Under the pieces are notes generated by a model. It saw only the letters and a program-made list of their open reading frames with translations, was not told where the DNA came from and made no database searches. Source: an uncultured Lachnospiraceae bacterium (lineage in GTDB: Bacteria > Bacillota > Clostridia > Lachnospirales > Lachnospiraceae). Taken from it: DNA of 64,000 nt. The position numbers and the translations under genes are program-made. Within the stretch, counting starts at the first letter, position 1; each line of letters starts with the position of its first letter. The stretch lies in contig CANRIV010000002.1 in the NCBI GenBank assembly GCA_947630805.1, positions 1 to 64,000 of the forward strand. The letters run 5' to 3'. Positions 55,298-63,627 of this stretch are shown piece after piece.

Positions 55298-55843
55298 ATG
55301 AATATTGATTGGGAAATATTGGAACAGATACAGAGAAGTTTGGGCAGTACATTTATGGATATTGTAATGCCAAAAATTACGGCATTAGGAAACGGTGGGT
55401 TGATATGGATTATCCTTGCTCTTTGTTTGCTGATATCAAAAAAACACAGAAAAATAGGCTTTCTGGTACTGATTGGTTTACTTCTGGGATTAATTTTAGG
55501 AAACGGGCTGATAAAAAATCTGGTCGCAAGACCAAGACCATGCTGGATAGATTCCCGGATTCATTTGCTGATACCAAATCCGAAAGATTATTCTTTCCCA
55601 TCCGGACATACGCAGTCATCCTTTATTGCTGCGACCATCCTCACATTATATCAGAAAAAATGGGGATGGATTGTAATTCCTCTCGCGGCATTGATTTCCT
55701 TTACCAGATTATATCTGTATGTTCATTTTCCTTCTGATGTGCTGGGAGGCATGTTCATAGGAATTCTAATCGGAATATTTACTTTTTATGTTGGGAATAT
55801 AATATTAAAATCTTTTGAAAGTGGAAACCAACTCAGAAAGTAA
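55298..55843 (+). CDS. PAP2-family membrane phosphatase
   Basis: 181 residues with five or six helices. The three phosphatase motifs are visible: KNLVARPRPCW, FPSGHTQSSF and TRLYLYVHFPSDVLGG. Such enzymes remove phosphate from phosphatidate, phosphatidylglycerol phosphate or undecaprenyl diphosphate at the outer face of the membrane. GAAAGGAT lies ahead of the ATG. The exact lipid is uncertain. Confidence 0.92.
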   Translation: MNIDWEILEQIQRSLGSTFMDIVMPKITALGNGGLIWIILALCLLISKKHRKIGFLVLIGLLLGLILGNGLIKNLVARPRPCWIDSRIHLLIPNPKDYSFPSGHTQSSFIAATILTLYQKKWGWIVIPLAALISFTRLYLYVHFPSDVLGGMFIGILIGIFTFYVGNIILKSFESGNQLRK

Positions 55844-55935
55844 GAAAAAAGTATAAAAGGATATGTTTGATTTTGTCAGGGGACTATTATATACTTATCA
55901 TCAGACATATGTAGTTGAAAGGTGTGATAAAACAA

Positions 55936-56346
55936 ATGATGATTTCAACGAAAGGAAGATATGCGCTGAGAATAATGATTGATTTGGCGCAAAATGAGAC
56001 GGAAAAAGTGGTTTCTTTAAAAGATATCGCACAACGGCAGAATATATCTATAAAATATCTTGAGATGATTATTTCCATTTTGAATAAAGGGAATATGGTA
56101 AGAAGTCAGAGAGGAAAGAGCGGGGGCTATTGGCTTGCAAAACATCCCCGGGAATATACGATAGGCTCTATTCTGAAATTGATGGAAGGAAGTCTGGCTC
56201 CCGTTGTGTGTTTAGAAGAAGGCGCTAAAGTATGTGAGAAAGCATCCGAGTGCATTACCCTTCCTTTATGGAAGAAATTAGATAATGTGATTGATGAATA
56301 TTTGGAAAGTGTCACGCTGGAAGATTTGATTCAAGGAAGAATATAG
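55936..56346 (+). CDS. Rrf2 family regulator with three cysteines (IscR/CymR-like)
   Basis: 136 residues. The winged helix is MMISTKGRYALRIMIDLA, VSLKDIAQRQNISIKYLEMIISILNKGNMVRSQRGKSGGYWLA. The C-terminal region has three cysteines in CLEEGAKVCEKASEC (spacings 7 and 5), close to the IscR cluster pattern (C-x5-C-x5-C), so it may bind an Fe-S cluster; CymR-type regulators instead pair with CysK. AAAGGTG precedes the ATG at 55936. The nifS and cysK promoters downstream share a dyad that this protein probably recognises. Its own upstream region lacks that dyad. Confidence 0.9.
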   Translation: MMISTKGRYALRIMIDLAQNETEKVVSLKDIAQRQNISIKYLEMIISILNKGNMVRSQRGKSGGYWLAKHPREYTIGSILKLMEGSLAPVVCLEEGAKVCEKASECITLPLWKKLDNVIDEYLESVTLEDLIQGRI

Positions 56347-56348
56347 GC

Positions 56349-56383
56349 AAAAAAAACGGGCATAACTTGAGTCGCCCGTTTTA
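56349..56383. terminator. Terminator between Rrf2 and SleB-like genes
   Basis: AAAACGGGC pairs with GCCCGTTTT across a 12-base loop, with A- and T-runs on both sides, between two converging genes. Confidence 0.85.
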
Positions 56384-56398
56384 CTTTCATTATTTTCA

Positions 56399-57106
56399 TT
56401 ATTTGAACTGATGATTTTGTATCTGAAGTCTTGCACCGTTCACATAGCCGCTAAAGAAAAGATAACCGCTCATATTGATGGTTTTATTTTTATAAGATAC
56501 ATTGACATCACCGTTTAATACAGATTTTGCAGCTTTAATACAATTTTTACTAAGTTGATTATTGTCGTACAATGACAGCGCCTTGTTCAGTGCACCGTTT
56601 TTTGCGGGACCGAACTGACCAGGCTGGTAAATAACATCTTCCACAGTGTTTGGAAAACTTTGAGATTTTACACGATTCATAATGATAATGCCGACTGCTT
56701 TTTTACCGGCATAACATTCTGCACCGGCTTCACTGTATATAATAGAAGACATTAGCCTTAACTGAGCCTTTGTGTAACTGTTTTTTACTTTTACAGTAAT
56801 GACAGCATAAGTTTCTCCGCTCTGTTGCGAAGAGACCCGGATAGATGTTGTTCCCTTTTTTACACCGGTCACTGCATTCTTTGAAGTAACAGCTGCGATA
56901 TCTGTGTTGTCTGGTGTGACGTTATATTGCTTTAATGCTGATTTCTTCAGTTTTAAAACTTTATGAACTTTAAAGGTCTTTCCGGCTTTTACTGTTTTTG
57001 TGACAACAACGGGCTGGTCTGGTGTGTCGGCGTTTACTGTGAAGGAATTGCCCAGAGCACATATCATAAACAGTAAGAAAAATAAGCCAATAAATTTATG
57101 TTTCAT
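56399..57106 (-). CDS. Secreted cell wall hydrolase (SleB-type) with Ig-like domain
   Basis: 235 residues. The signal peptide ends near TVNADT. Residues about 30-110 resemble a bacterial Ig-like (BIG2) domain (VTSKNAVTGVKKGTTSIRVSS). The rest is a SleB / Hydrolase_2 domain: SSIIYSEAGAECYAGKKAVGIIIMNRV contains the catalytic glutamate, and FGPAKNGALNKAL follows as in spore-cortex lytic enzymes. It cuts peptidoglycan outside the cell and could act in vegetative remodelling or germination. The ribosome site is AGGAGG. Confidence 0.9.
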   Translation of the reverse strand: MKHKFIGLFFLLFMICALGNSFTVNADTPDQPVVVTKTVKAGKTFKVHKVLKLKKSALKQYNVTPDNTDIAAVTSKNAVTGVKKGTTSIRVSSQQSGETYAVITVKVKNSYTKAQLRLMSSIIYSEAGAECYAGKKAVGIIIMNRVKSQSFPNTVEDVIYQPGQFGPAKNGALNKALSLYDNNQLSKNCIKAAKSVLNGDVNVSYKNKTINMSGYLFFSGYVNGARLQIQNHQFK

Positions 57107-57235
57107 AACAACCTCCTATTTATTACGTAAATATTACAATGTTGTTACGAATATTAATAATGCCAAAAAAAATGTAAATTGTCAATAGTAAAAATGTAAT
57201 ATCCAGATATTACTATTGAAAAGAAATAAAATCTA

Positions 57236-57286
57236 TTTACAAAAATAAAAATAGAGTGTATAATTCCTAGTAAATTAATAGGAATT
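57236..57286 (+). promoter_or_regulatory. nifS promoter with Rrf2-type operator
   Basis: TTTACA (57236-57241), 17-bp spacer, TATAAT (57259-57264). The dyad AATTCCTA-N9-TAGGAATT (57262-57286) overlaps the end of the -10 and the transcription start. Same CCTA-N9-TAGG pattern as two sites before cysK. Confidence 0.85.
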
Positions 57287-57303
57287 AAGAAAGGAGATAT
57301 AAT

Positions 57304-58491
57304 ATGTACATTTATGCAGATAATGCGGCCACTACAAAAACAAGCGAGGCAGCAGTAAAAGTTATGACAAAAATAATGCGTGATATATATGGAAATCCGA
57401 GCAGTCTGCATACCGCAGGACAGAAGGCAAAGGAAGTGCTGGAAAAAGCCCGAATGGATATCGCGCAATGTATAGGTGCTGATTTTAAAGAAATTTATTT
57501 TACTTCGGGAGGAAGTGAAGCGGATAATCAGGCTATTATATCAGCAGCATATCTGGGAGCACGAAAGAATAAAAAACATATTATTTCTACTCCCATTGAA
57601 CATCATGCAGTTCTTCATACATTAAATAAATTAGAAAAAGAAGGGTTTGAAGTCACTCTGGTACCAGTCAATGAAACTGGAATTGTACAGGTAGAAGATA
57701 TAAAAAAAGCGATTCGTGAGGATACTGCGCTGGTTACAGTAATGTATGCCAATAATGAAATTGGAACATTGCAGCCGGTATCGGAAATCGGAAAACTTTG
57801 TAGAGAGAAAGGCGTAATTTTTCATACAGATGCCGTTCAGGCTGCAGGTCATATACCGATTAACGTAAATGAACAGTATATTGATATGCTTTCTATATCG
57901 GCGCATAAATTCCATGGACCGAAGGGAACGGGCGTACTGTTTGCCAGAAAAAATATTCCTCTTGTAAACGTAATTGAAGGCGGGGCACAGGAACGGGGAA
58001 AAAGAGCCGGAACGGAAAATCTGCCTGCAATCGCGGGAATGGCAAAAGCCTTGCAGGAAGCCGTAGCGGATATGAAAGAAAATGCAGAAAAAGAAATTGT
58101 TTTGCGCGACAGATTAATAGAAGGACTTTCTAAAATAAGCCACTGTGTATTAAATGGAGATGCGAAAATGAGACTTCCGGGGAATGTCAGCTTTTGTTTT
58201 GAGGGAATTGAAGGCGAGTCTTTGCTTCTGCTGTTGGACGCAAAAGGAATCGCCGCTTCGTCAGGCTCCGCGTGTACTTCAGGCTCTCTGGATCCAAGCC
58301 ATGTGCTGCTTGCTATTGGAAGACCTCATGAGGTAGCTCACGGCTCGCTCAGACTTACGATTTGTGCAGAGAATACGGAAGAAGAAATAGATTATATTAT
58401 AGAGGAAACAGCAAAAGTAGTAGATTATCTGAGAAGTATCTCACCGGTGTGGGACGAATTGGAGAAAGGAGAAATAGAACATGTTATATAG
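57304..58491 (+). CDS. nifS: Cysteine desulfurase (NifS/IscS type)
   Basis: 395 residues. A PLP enzyme that removes sulfur from cysteine as a persulfide. ADNAATTKTS near the start, HTDAVQAAGH and SISAHKFHGPKGTGVL (PLP lysine), and SSGSACTSGSLDPSH (the active cysteine loop) are all present. AAAGGAGA precedes the ATG. iscU overlaps its end by 11 bp, and nadA and mnmA follow, so one operon makes and uses persulfide sulfur. The promoter carries an Rrf2-type operator. Confidence 0.96.
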   Translation: MYIYADNAATTKTSEAAVKVMTKIMRDIYGNPSSLHTAGQKAKEVLEKARMDIAQCIGADFKEIYFTSGGSEADNQAIISAAYLGARKNKKHIISTPIEHHAVLHTLNKLEKEGFEVTLVPVNETGIVQVEDIKKAIREDTALVTVMYANNEIGTLQPVSEIGKLCREKGVIFHTDAVQAAGHIPINVNEQYIDMLSISAHKFHGPKGTGVLFARKNIPLVNVIEGGAQERGKRAGTENLPAIAGMAKALQEAVADMKENAEKEIVLRDRLIEGLSKISHCVLNGDAKMRLPGNVSFCFEGIEGESLLLLLDAKGIAASSGSACTSGSLDPSHVLLAIGRPHEVAHGSLRLTICAENTEEEIDYIIEETAKVVDYLRSISPVWDELEKGEIEHVI

Positions 58492-58855
58492 TGAAAAAGT
58501 AATGGATCATTTTATGAATCCAAGAAATGTCGGAAAAATTGAAGATGCTGACGGTATTGGTGAAGTGGGCAACGCTAAATGTGGTGATATCATGAAAATA
58601 TATATTAAAGTAGACAATGATATTATTACAGATGTCAAATTTAATACATTTGGATGCGGCTCTGCGATTGCCAGCAGTTCTATGGCAACAGAAATGATAA
58701 AAGGAAAACCGGTCAGTGAGGCTTTGGAACTGACGAATAAAGCAGTAGCAGAAGCATTAGATGGACTGCCTGCGCACAAACTCCATTGTTCTGTTCTGGC
58801 AGAGGAGGCCATCAAAAAAGCAATCGACGATTACGAGAGTCGAAAGAATAAATAA
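58481..58855 (+). CDS. iscU: Fe-S cluster scaffold protein IscU/NifU-like
   Basis: 124 residues. Three cluster-ligand cysteines are visible in NAKCGDIMKIYI, TFGCGSAIASSSMATEM and KLHCSVLAEEAIKKAI. It builds 2Fe-2S and 4Fe-4S clusters with sulfur from NifS. The start overlaps the nifS stop with AAAGGAG inside nifS. The usual LPPVK motif for HscA binding is absent, as is common in Clostridia. Confidence 0.95.
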   Translation: MLYSEKVMDHFMNPRNVGKIEDADGIGEVGNAKCGDIMKIYIKVDNDIITDVKFNTFGCGSAIASSSMATEMIKGKPVSEALELTNKAVAEALDGLPAHKLHCSVLAEEAIKKAIDDYESRKNK

Positions 58856-58940
58856 CGTTGAAATTGGAAGTAAATTGTGTCATTATATATTGTGTAACAT
58901 ATTTGAGAAAAGTAGCAGATTTCAAATTGGAGGAAAACGT

Positions 58941-59852
58941 TTGTTAAAAGATTTACAGCAGGAAATAATTCAATTAAAGAAAGAGAAGGATATTTGTATT
59001 TTGGCACATTGCTACCAGAATCCTGAAATTTTGGAAATAGCTGATTTTACAGGAGACAGTTTTGCTCTGTCGGTTGAAGCATCCAAGACGAAAGCAAAGA
59101 CGGTAATTATGTGTGGTGTTAAATTTATGGCAGAGACCGTAAAAATTTTATCTCCGGATAAAAAAGTTTACCTTGCCAATGAAGAGGCAGGCTGCCCGAT
59201 GGCAGAGATGATGGATAAAGATTTGATAGAACAGGTAAAACAATCTTATCCCGATTATACTGTCGTAGCTTATATTAATACGACCAGTGAATTGAAAACG
59301 ATTTGCGATATCTGTGTCACTTCTTCTTCAGCAGTTTCTATATGTAAAAAGATAGAAAATAATAAAATATTATTTATTCCGGATTGTAATCTGGGAGACT
59401 GGGTGAGCAGACAACTGCCGGATAAGGAGTTCAAATTACTCTCCGGCGGATGCCCTACACATGCGGCAATGAGCGATACAGATGTTAAAAATGCAAAACG
59501 AAAATGGAAAAACGCAGAACTTTTAGTGCATCCTGAGTGTAAACCGGAAGTGGTGGAACTGGCAGATTATGTCGGCTCGACGACTGGTATTATGAATTAC
59601 GCAAAAAAAAGTACAGCAAAGGAATTTATTATTGGAACAGAGAACAGTATTGTTACGCATCTGCAGATGGCATGTCCGGATAAAATTTTTCATCCGTTAT
59701 CGAAAGACTGTGTATGCCACAATATGAAAATCACAACACTGACAGATGTGTTAAATTGTTGTAAAGGGATAGGGGGACTGGAAATCAAACTGGAAGAAGA
59801 AACCAGAGTGAAAGCCAGAAAATGTATTGATAAAATGATAGAACTGGGGTAA
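58941..59852 (+). CDS. nadA: Quinolinate synthase
   Basis: 303 residues from TTG at 58941, preceded by TTGGAGG; this gives the family's normal length. It condenses iminoaspartate with dihydroxyacetone phosphate to quinolinate for NAD synthesis, using a 4Fe-4S cluster. ILAHCYQNPEILEIADFTGDSF, the ligand cysteines in VIMCGVKF, LLSGGCPTHAAM and CHNMKITTLTD, and HPECKPEVV are visible. nadB and nadC are not in this window. It follows nifS-iscU, which would supply its cluster. Confidence 0.95.
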   Translation: MLKDLQQEIIQLKKEKDICILAHCYQNPEILEIADFTGDSFALSVEASKTKAKTVIMCGVKFMAETVKILSPDKKVYLANEEAGCPMAEMMDKDLIEQVKQSYPDYTVVAYINTTSELKTICDICVTSSSAVSICKKIENNKILFIPDCNLGDWVSRQLPDKEFKLLSGGCPTHAAMSDTDVKNAKRKWKNAELLVHPECKPEVVELADYVGSTTGIMNYAKKSTAKEFIIGTENSIVTHLQMACPDKIFHPLSKDCVCHNMKITTLTDVLNCCKGIGGLEIKLEEETRVKARKCIDKMIELG

Positions 59853-59876
59853 ATGGGTACATAAAGGAGATACAAA

Positions 59877-60962
59877 ATGAAAGCCCTGATAGCAATGAGC
59901 GGCGGCGTTGATAGCAGCGTCGCAGCTGTTTTTATGAAAGAAAAAGAATATGAGCCTGTCGGCGTTACTATGAAGCTTTACGACAATGAACATATTTATA
60001 TATCAAAAGAAAAGACATGCTGCTCCCTCAGTGACGTAGAGGATGCCAGAAATGTGGCAATCAGACTTGGAATTCCCTATTATGTGTTTAATTTTAAAGC
60101 GGAGTTTAAGGAAAAAGTAATTCACAAATTTGTAGATTATTATAAATGCGGAATGACACCGAATCCATGTATTGACTGCAACCGATATTTGAAATTCAAT
60201 GAATTGTACCGGAGGGCAGAGGCTTTAGGGTGCGAGGTTATTGTAACAGGGCATTATGCCAGAGTCCGTTGGGACGAGACGACAAAAAAATATCAGCTTC
60301 TGAAAGGAATAGATGATACCAAAGATCAGAGTTATGTTTTGTATCATCTCACACAGCAGCAGCTCGCACACACAATGTTTCCACTGGGAGAATATACAAA
60401 AGAAGAAATCCGCAGGGTAGCGGAAAAGAACGGTCTGGTCAATGCACATAAGAGAGACAGTCAGGATATCTGTTTTATACCGGATGGAAATTATAAAAAA
60501 TTTATTGAAAAATATACAAAGAAAAAAATTGGTCCGGGAAAATTTTTGGATATTAATGGAAAAGTTATCGGGGAACATACCGGATATTATAAATATACTG
60601 TAGGACAGAGAAAAGGAATTCAAGTATGCCGTGAAGGAAAACATTATGTTTTGGAAATCCGCCCTGAGACCAATGAAGTGGTAGTGGGAAGAAATAAAGA
60701 TTTGTTTTCTGATACATTGATTGCAGAAGATTTCAACTGGATTTCCGGGGATTCGCCGAAAAAACCGATAAAAGTTAGTGGCAGGACCCGTTATCACCAG
60801 CCGTTGACCAAGGGAACAGCAGAAGTTTTAGATAACGGAAAAGTACGCGTAATATTTGATGAGCCTATCAGAGCCATCACAAAGGGGCAGTCCGTAGTCC
60901 TCTATGATGAAGATGTTGTATTAGGAGGCGGCACAATCGTTCAGGTCGCTTCTCAAAGATAA
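59877..60962 (+). CDS. mnmA: tRNA-specific 2-thiouridylase
   Basis: 361 residues. It thiolates uridine 34 of Lys, Glu and Gln tRNAs. The ATP PP-loop is AMSGGVDSSVAAVFM. The catalytic cysteines are in NPCIDCNRYLKFNEL and DSQDICFIPDGNY, and the C-terminal part (HYVLEIRPETNEVVVG) is the usual beta-barrel. AAAGGAGAT precedes the ATG. As the sulfur acceptor for NifS it belongs logically in this operon, which ends at the terminator at 60981. Confidence 0.96.
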   Translation: MKALIAMSGGVDSSVAAVFMKEKEYEPVGVTMKLYDNEHIYISKEKTCCSLSDVEDARNVAIRLGIPYYVFNFKAEFKEKVIHKFVDYYKCGMTPNPCIDCNRYLKFNELYRRAEALGCEVIVTGHYARVRWDETTKKYQLLKGIDDTKDQSYVLYHLTQQQLAHTMFPLGEYTKEEIRRVAEKNGLVNAHKRDSQDICFIPDGNYKKFIEKYTKKKIGPGKFLDINGKVIGEHTGYYKYTVGQRKGIQVCREGKHYVLEIRPETNEVVVGRNKDLFSDTLIAEDFNWISGDSPKKPIKVSGRTRYHQPLTKGTAEVLDNGKVRVIFDEPIRAITKGQSVVLYDEDVVLGGGTIVQVASQR

Positions 60963-60980
60963 CAAAGATACAAAAATGAA

Positions 60981-61024
60981 AAAAAGTCTCAAATAACAGA
61001 AATATTTGTTGTTTGAGATTTTTT
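60981..61024 (+). terminator. Terminator of nifS-iscU-nadA-mnmA operon
   Basis: AAAGTCTCAAATAACA and TGTTGTTTGAGATTTTTT form an extended stem followed by T-run. Confidence 0.85.
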
Positions 61025-61053
61025 ATATTTATATTATGAAATTATTTTAAAAT

Positions 61054-61113
61054 TTCCTATTGACATAGTAGGAATTAAATGGTAATATACACATAACCTA
61101 TAAAACATATAGG
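61054..61113 (+). promoter_or_regulatory. cysK promoter with two Rrf2-type operators
   Basis: TTGACA (61060-61065), 17-bp spacer, TAATAT (61083-61088). Operator 1 TTCCTA-N9-TAGGAA (61054-61074) covers the -35. Operator 2 CCTA-N9-TAGG (61097-61113) lies just past the start of transcription. Both match the nifS operator. Confidence 0.87.
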
Positions 61114-61143
61114 AATTATTTATAATAGTTGGAGGGCTTAAAA

Positions 61144-62076
61144 ATGGCAAATATAAAATCAAATGCGGCAGAATTGGTAGGAAAAACACCTTTAGTACGG
61201 GTAACAAAATATCAGAAAAGCGTAAATACTACGGATGCAACAATTCTAGCAAAACTGGAATATTTCAATCCGGCAGGAAGTGTAAAAGATAGAATTGCAT
61301 TGCAAATGATTGAAGATTTGGAAGAGAGCGGACAAATCCAACCGGGAGCGACTTTAATTGAGCCTACCTCCGGTAATACAGGAATTGGTATCGCGGCAGT
61401 GGCAGCTGCAAAAGGATATAAAGTAATTATTACGATTCCGGAGACAATGAGTGTTGAGAGAAGAAATATTATCAAAGCATATGGTGCTGAGATTATTCTC
61501 ACAGATGGTATAAAAGGAATGAAAGGTGCGATTGAAAAAGCAGAAGAGTTAAAACAAAGTATACCGGGCTCTGTAATTTTAGGACAGTTTGTAAATCCTT
61601 CGAATCCGAAGATCCACAGACTTACGACCGGACCTGAAATCTGGGAGGATACGGACGGTCAGGTAGATATTTTTGTAGCCGGCGTAGGTACCGGTGGAAC
61701 AATAACAGGCGTAGGAGAATATCTGAAATCAAAAAATCCGGAAATAAAAATTGTTGCAGTAGAGCCACAGGATAGTCCGGTCCTTTCGGAAGGAAGAGCG
61801 GGCGCTCACAAAATACAGGGAATTGGAGCAGGATTCGTTCCGGAAGTTTTAAATACAGAAATATATGATGAAGTACTTCCAGTGTCTAATGAAGATGCTT
61901 TTGCTACAGGAAAAGCGCTGGCAAAGACGGAAGGTATTCTGACAGGAATATCATCCGGCGCGGCATTATATGCGGCAAGAAAATTGGCAGAGAGACCGGA
62001 AAACAAAGGAAAAACAATTGTAGTACTTTTGCCGGATTCCGGTGACAGATATTATTCTACACCGTTATTTCAATAA
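61144..62076 (+). CDS. cysK: Cysteine synthase A
   Basis: 310 residues from the ATG at 61144 (TTGGAGGG ahead). O-acetylserine plus sulfide give cysteine. PLP lysine in NPAGSVKDRIALQMI, the Asn loop in EPTSGNTGIGIAAVA, the phosphate-binding GVGTGGTITGVG, and the cofactor contact PDSGDRYYSTPLF. The preceding promoter has two dyads shared with nifS. metY follows after 51 bp. Confidence 0.96.
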   Translation: MANIKSNAAELVGKTPLVRVTKYQKSVNTTDATILAKLEYFNPAGSVKDRIALQMIEDLEESGQIQPGATLIEPTSGNTGIGIAAVAAAKGYKVIITIPETMSVERRNIIKAYGAEIILTDGIKGMKGAIEKAEELKQSIPGSVILGQFVNPSNPKIHRLTTGPEIWEDTDGQVDIFVAGVGTGGTITGVGEYLKSKNPEIKIVAVEPQDSPVLSEGRAGAHKIQGIGAGFVPEVLNTEIYDEVLPVSNEDAFATGKALAKTEGILTGISSGAALYAARKLAERPENKGKTIVVLLPDSGDRYYSTPLFQ

Positions 62077-62127
62077 ATTGTAAAGGCTTTAGAAACATGA
62101 TATTATAAAAAGAAAAGGAGAAACAAA

Positions 62128-63420
62128 ATGGGTGAAAGAAAATACAAATTTGAAACATTACAGTTACATGTGGGACAGGAACAGCCGGATCCGGTAACGG
62201 ATGCAAGAGCAGTCCCTATTTATCAGACATCTTCCTATGTATTTCGCAACAGCGAGCACGCAGCAGCCAGATTTAATTTAACGGATGCAGGAAATATTTA
62301 TGGAAGAATTACAAATCCAACAGAGGATATTTTTGAACAGAGAATTGCAGCCCTGGAAGGAGGCGTAGCAGCTTTGGCTGTGGCTTCCGGAGCAGCTGCA
62401 ATAGCTTATACAATACAGAATCTTGCACAGAATGGGGATCATATTGTGGCAGCAAAGAATATTTATGGTGGAACATATAATCTGTTGGCGCATACACTTC
62501 CGGATTATGGTATTACAACGACATTTGTAAATATTTTTGACGAGAAGGAAGTAAAGGATGCCATTCAGGAAAACACAAAGGCAATTTTCATTGAAACTTT
62601 AGGAAATCCTAATTCTGATGTAGTAGACATAGAGTCTATCGCTAAAATTGCCCATGCGAATAAAATTCCATTGGTAGTGGATAACACATTTGCTACGCCA
62701 TATCTTGTAAGACCGATTGAATATGGAGCGGATATTGTTGTACATTCTGCAACAAAATTTATTGGAGGTCACGGAACAACAATCGGCGGCGTCATTATTG
62801 ATGGTGGAAAATTTGACTGGGAGGCAAGTGGAAAATTCGATTCCCTGACCGCGCCAAACCCAAGTTATCACGGAGTAAGTTTTACAAAAGCAGCAGGTCC
62901 GGCAGCTTTTGTTACTAAGATAAGAGCAATTCTCCTTCGTGATACAGGCGCTACATTATCTCCATTTCATGCGTTTTTCTTCCTGCAGGGGCTTGAGACT
63001 CTGTCATTAAGAGTGGAAAGACATGTAGAAAATGCGCTGAAAGTAGTGGAATATTTAAAGAATCATCCTCAGGTAGAGGCAGTACACCACCCATCCGTAG
63101 AGACAGACGAAACACAGAAGGCATTATATGCAAAATATTTCCCAAATGGAGGCGGCTCCATCTTCACTTTTGAAATCAAGGGAGATGACAAAAAAGCGAA
63201 GGCATTTATTGACAATCTTCAGCTTTTCTCTCTGCTCGCCAATGTGGCAGATGTGAAATCGCTGGTAATTCATCCGGCATCTACAACGCATTCACAGATG
63301 ACAAGGGAAGAACTGGAAGGCTCCGGAATTAAGATAAATACAATACGTCTTTCCATCGGTACAGAAAACATTGATGATATTATTCAGGATTTAGACGAGG
63401 CATTTAAGGCAGTAGAATAA
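62128..63420 (+). CDS. metY: O-acetylhomoserine sulfhydrylase (MetY)
   Basis: 430 residues, typical of the MetY/Cys-Met PLP family. O-acetylhomoserine plus sulfide give homocysteine. FETLQLHVGQEQPDP and ARAVPIYQTSSYVF at the start, NIYGRITNPTED, SGAAAIAYTI, the PLP lysine in VVHSATKFIGGHGTTIGG, and VIHPASTTHSQM near the end. AAAAGGAG precedes the ATG. Co-transcribed with cysK, so both cysteine and methionine branches share the same control. Confidence 0.95.
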   Translation: MGERKYKFETLQLHVGQEQPDPVTDARAVPIYQTSSYVFRNSEHAAARFNLTDAGNIYGRITNPTEDIFEQRIAALEGGVAALAVASGAAAIAYTIQNLAQNGDHIVAAKNIYGGTYNLLAHTLPDYGITTTFVNIFDEKEVKDAIQENTKAIFIETLGNPNSDVVDIESIAKIAHANKIPLVVDNTFATPYLVRPIEYGADIVVHSATKFIGGHGTTIGGVIIDGGKFDWEASGKFDSLTAPNPSYHGVSFTKAAGPAAFVTKIRAILLRDTGATLSPFHAFFFLQGLETLSLRVERHVENALKVVEYLKNHPQVEAVHHPSVETDETQKALYAKYFPNGGGSIFTFEIKGDDKKAKAFIDNLQLFSLLANVADVKSLVIHPASTTHSQMTREELEGSGIKINTIRLSIGTENIDDIIQDLDEAFKAVE

Positions 63421-63538
63421 TGGTACCCGTGATTCCTCCTGGACCTTTCTGCATTGAATTGAAAAAGGTAAAATGCCGGAATCAGATGGGAATCCCAAGA
63501 GGAATATGTTGAATATAAAAATAACATTTGTTATAATA

Positions 63539-63580
63539 TTGAGATACTTTTCAAACTCTGCGAAAAGTATCTCAATTTTT
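63539..63580 (+). terminator. Terminator of cysK-metY
   Basis: TTGAGATACTTTTC pairs with GAAAAGTATCTCAA across a nine-base loop, followed by six T. Confidence 0.92.
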
Positions 63581-63627
63581 TACTATATAGGAAATTGCCG
63601 AAAACTGCAAAAAGGAGGAGAAAGAAA

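Noticed and set aside
58761..58940. 60-residue N-terminal extension of nadA
   Set aside because: It overlaps iscU in another frame; the TTG at 58941 has GGAGG ahead and gives normal length.
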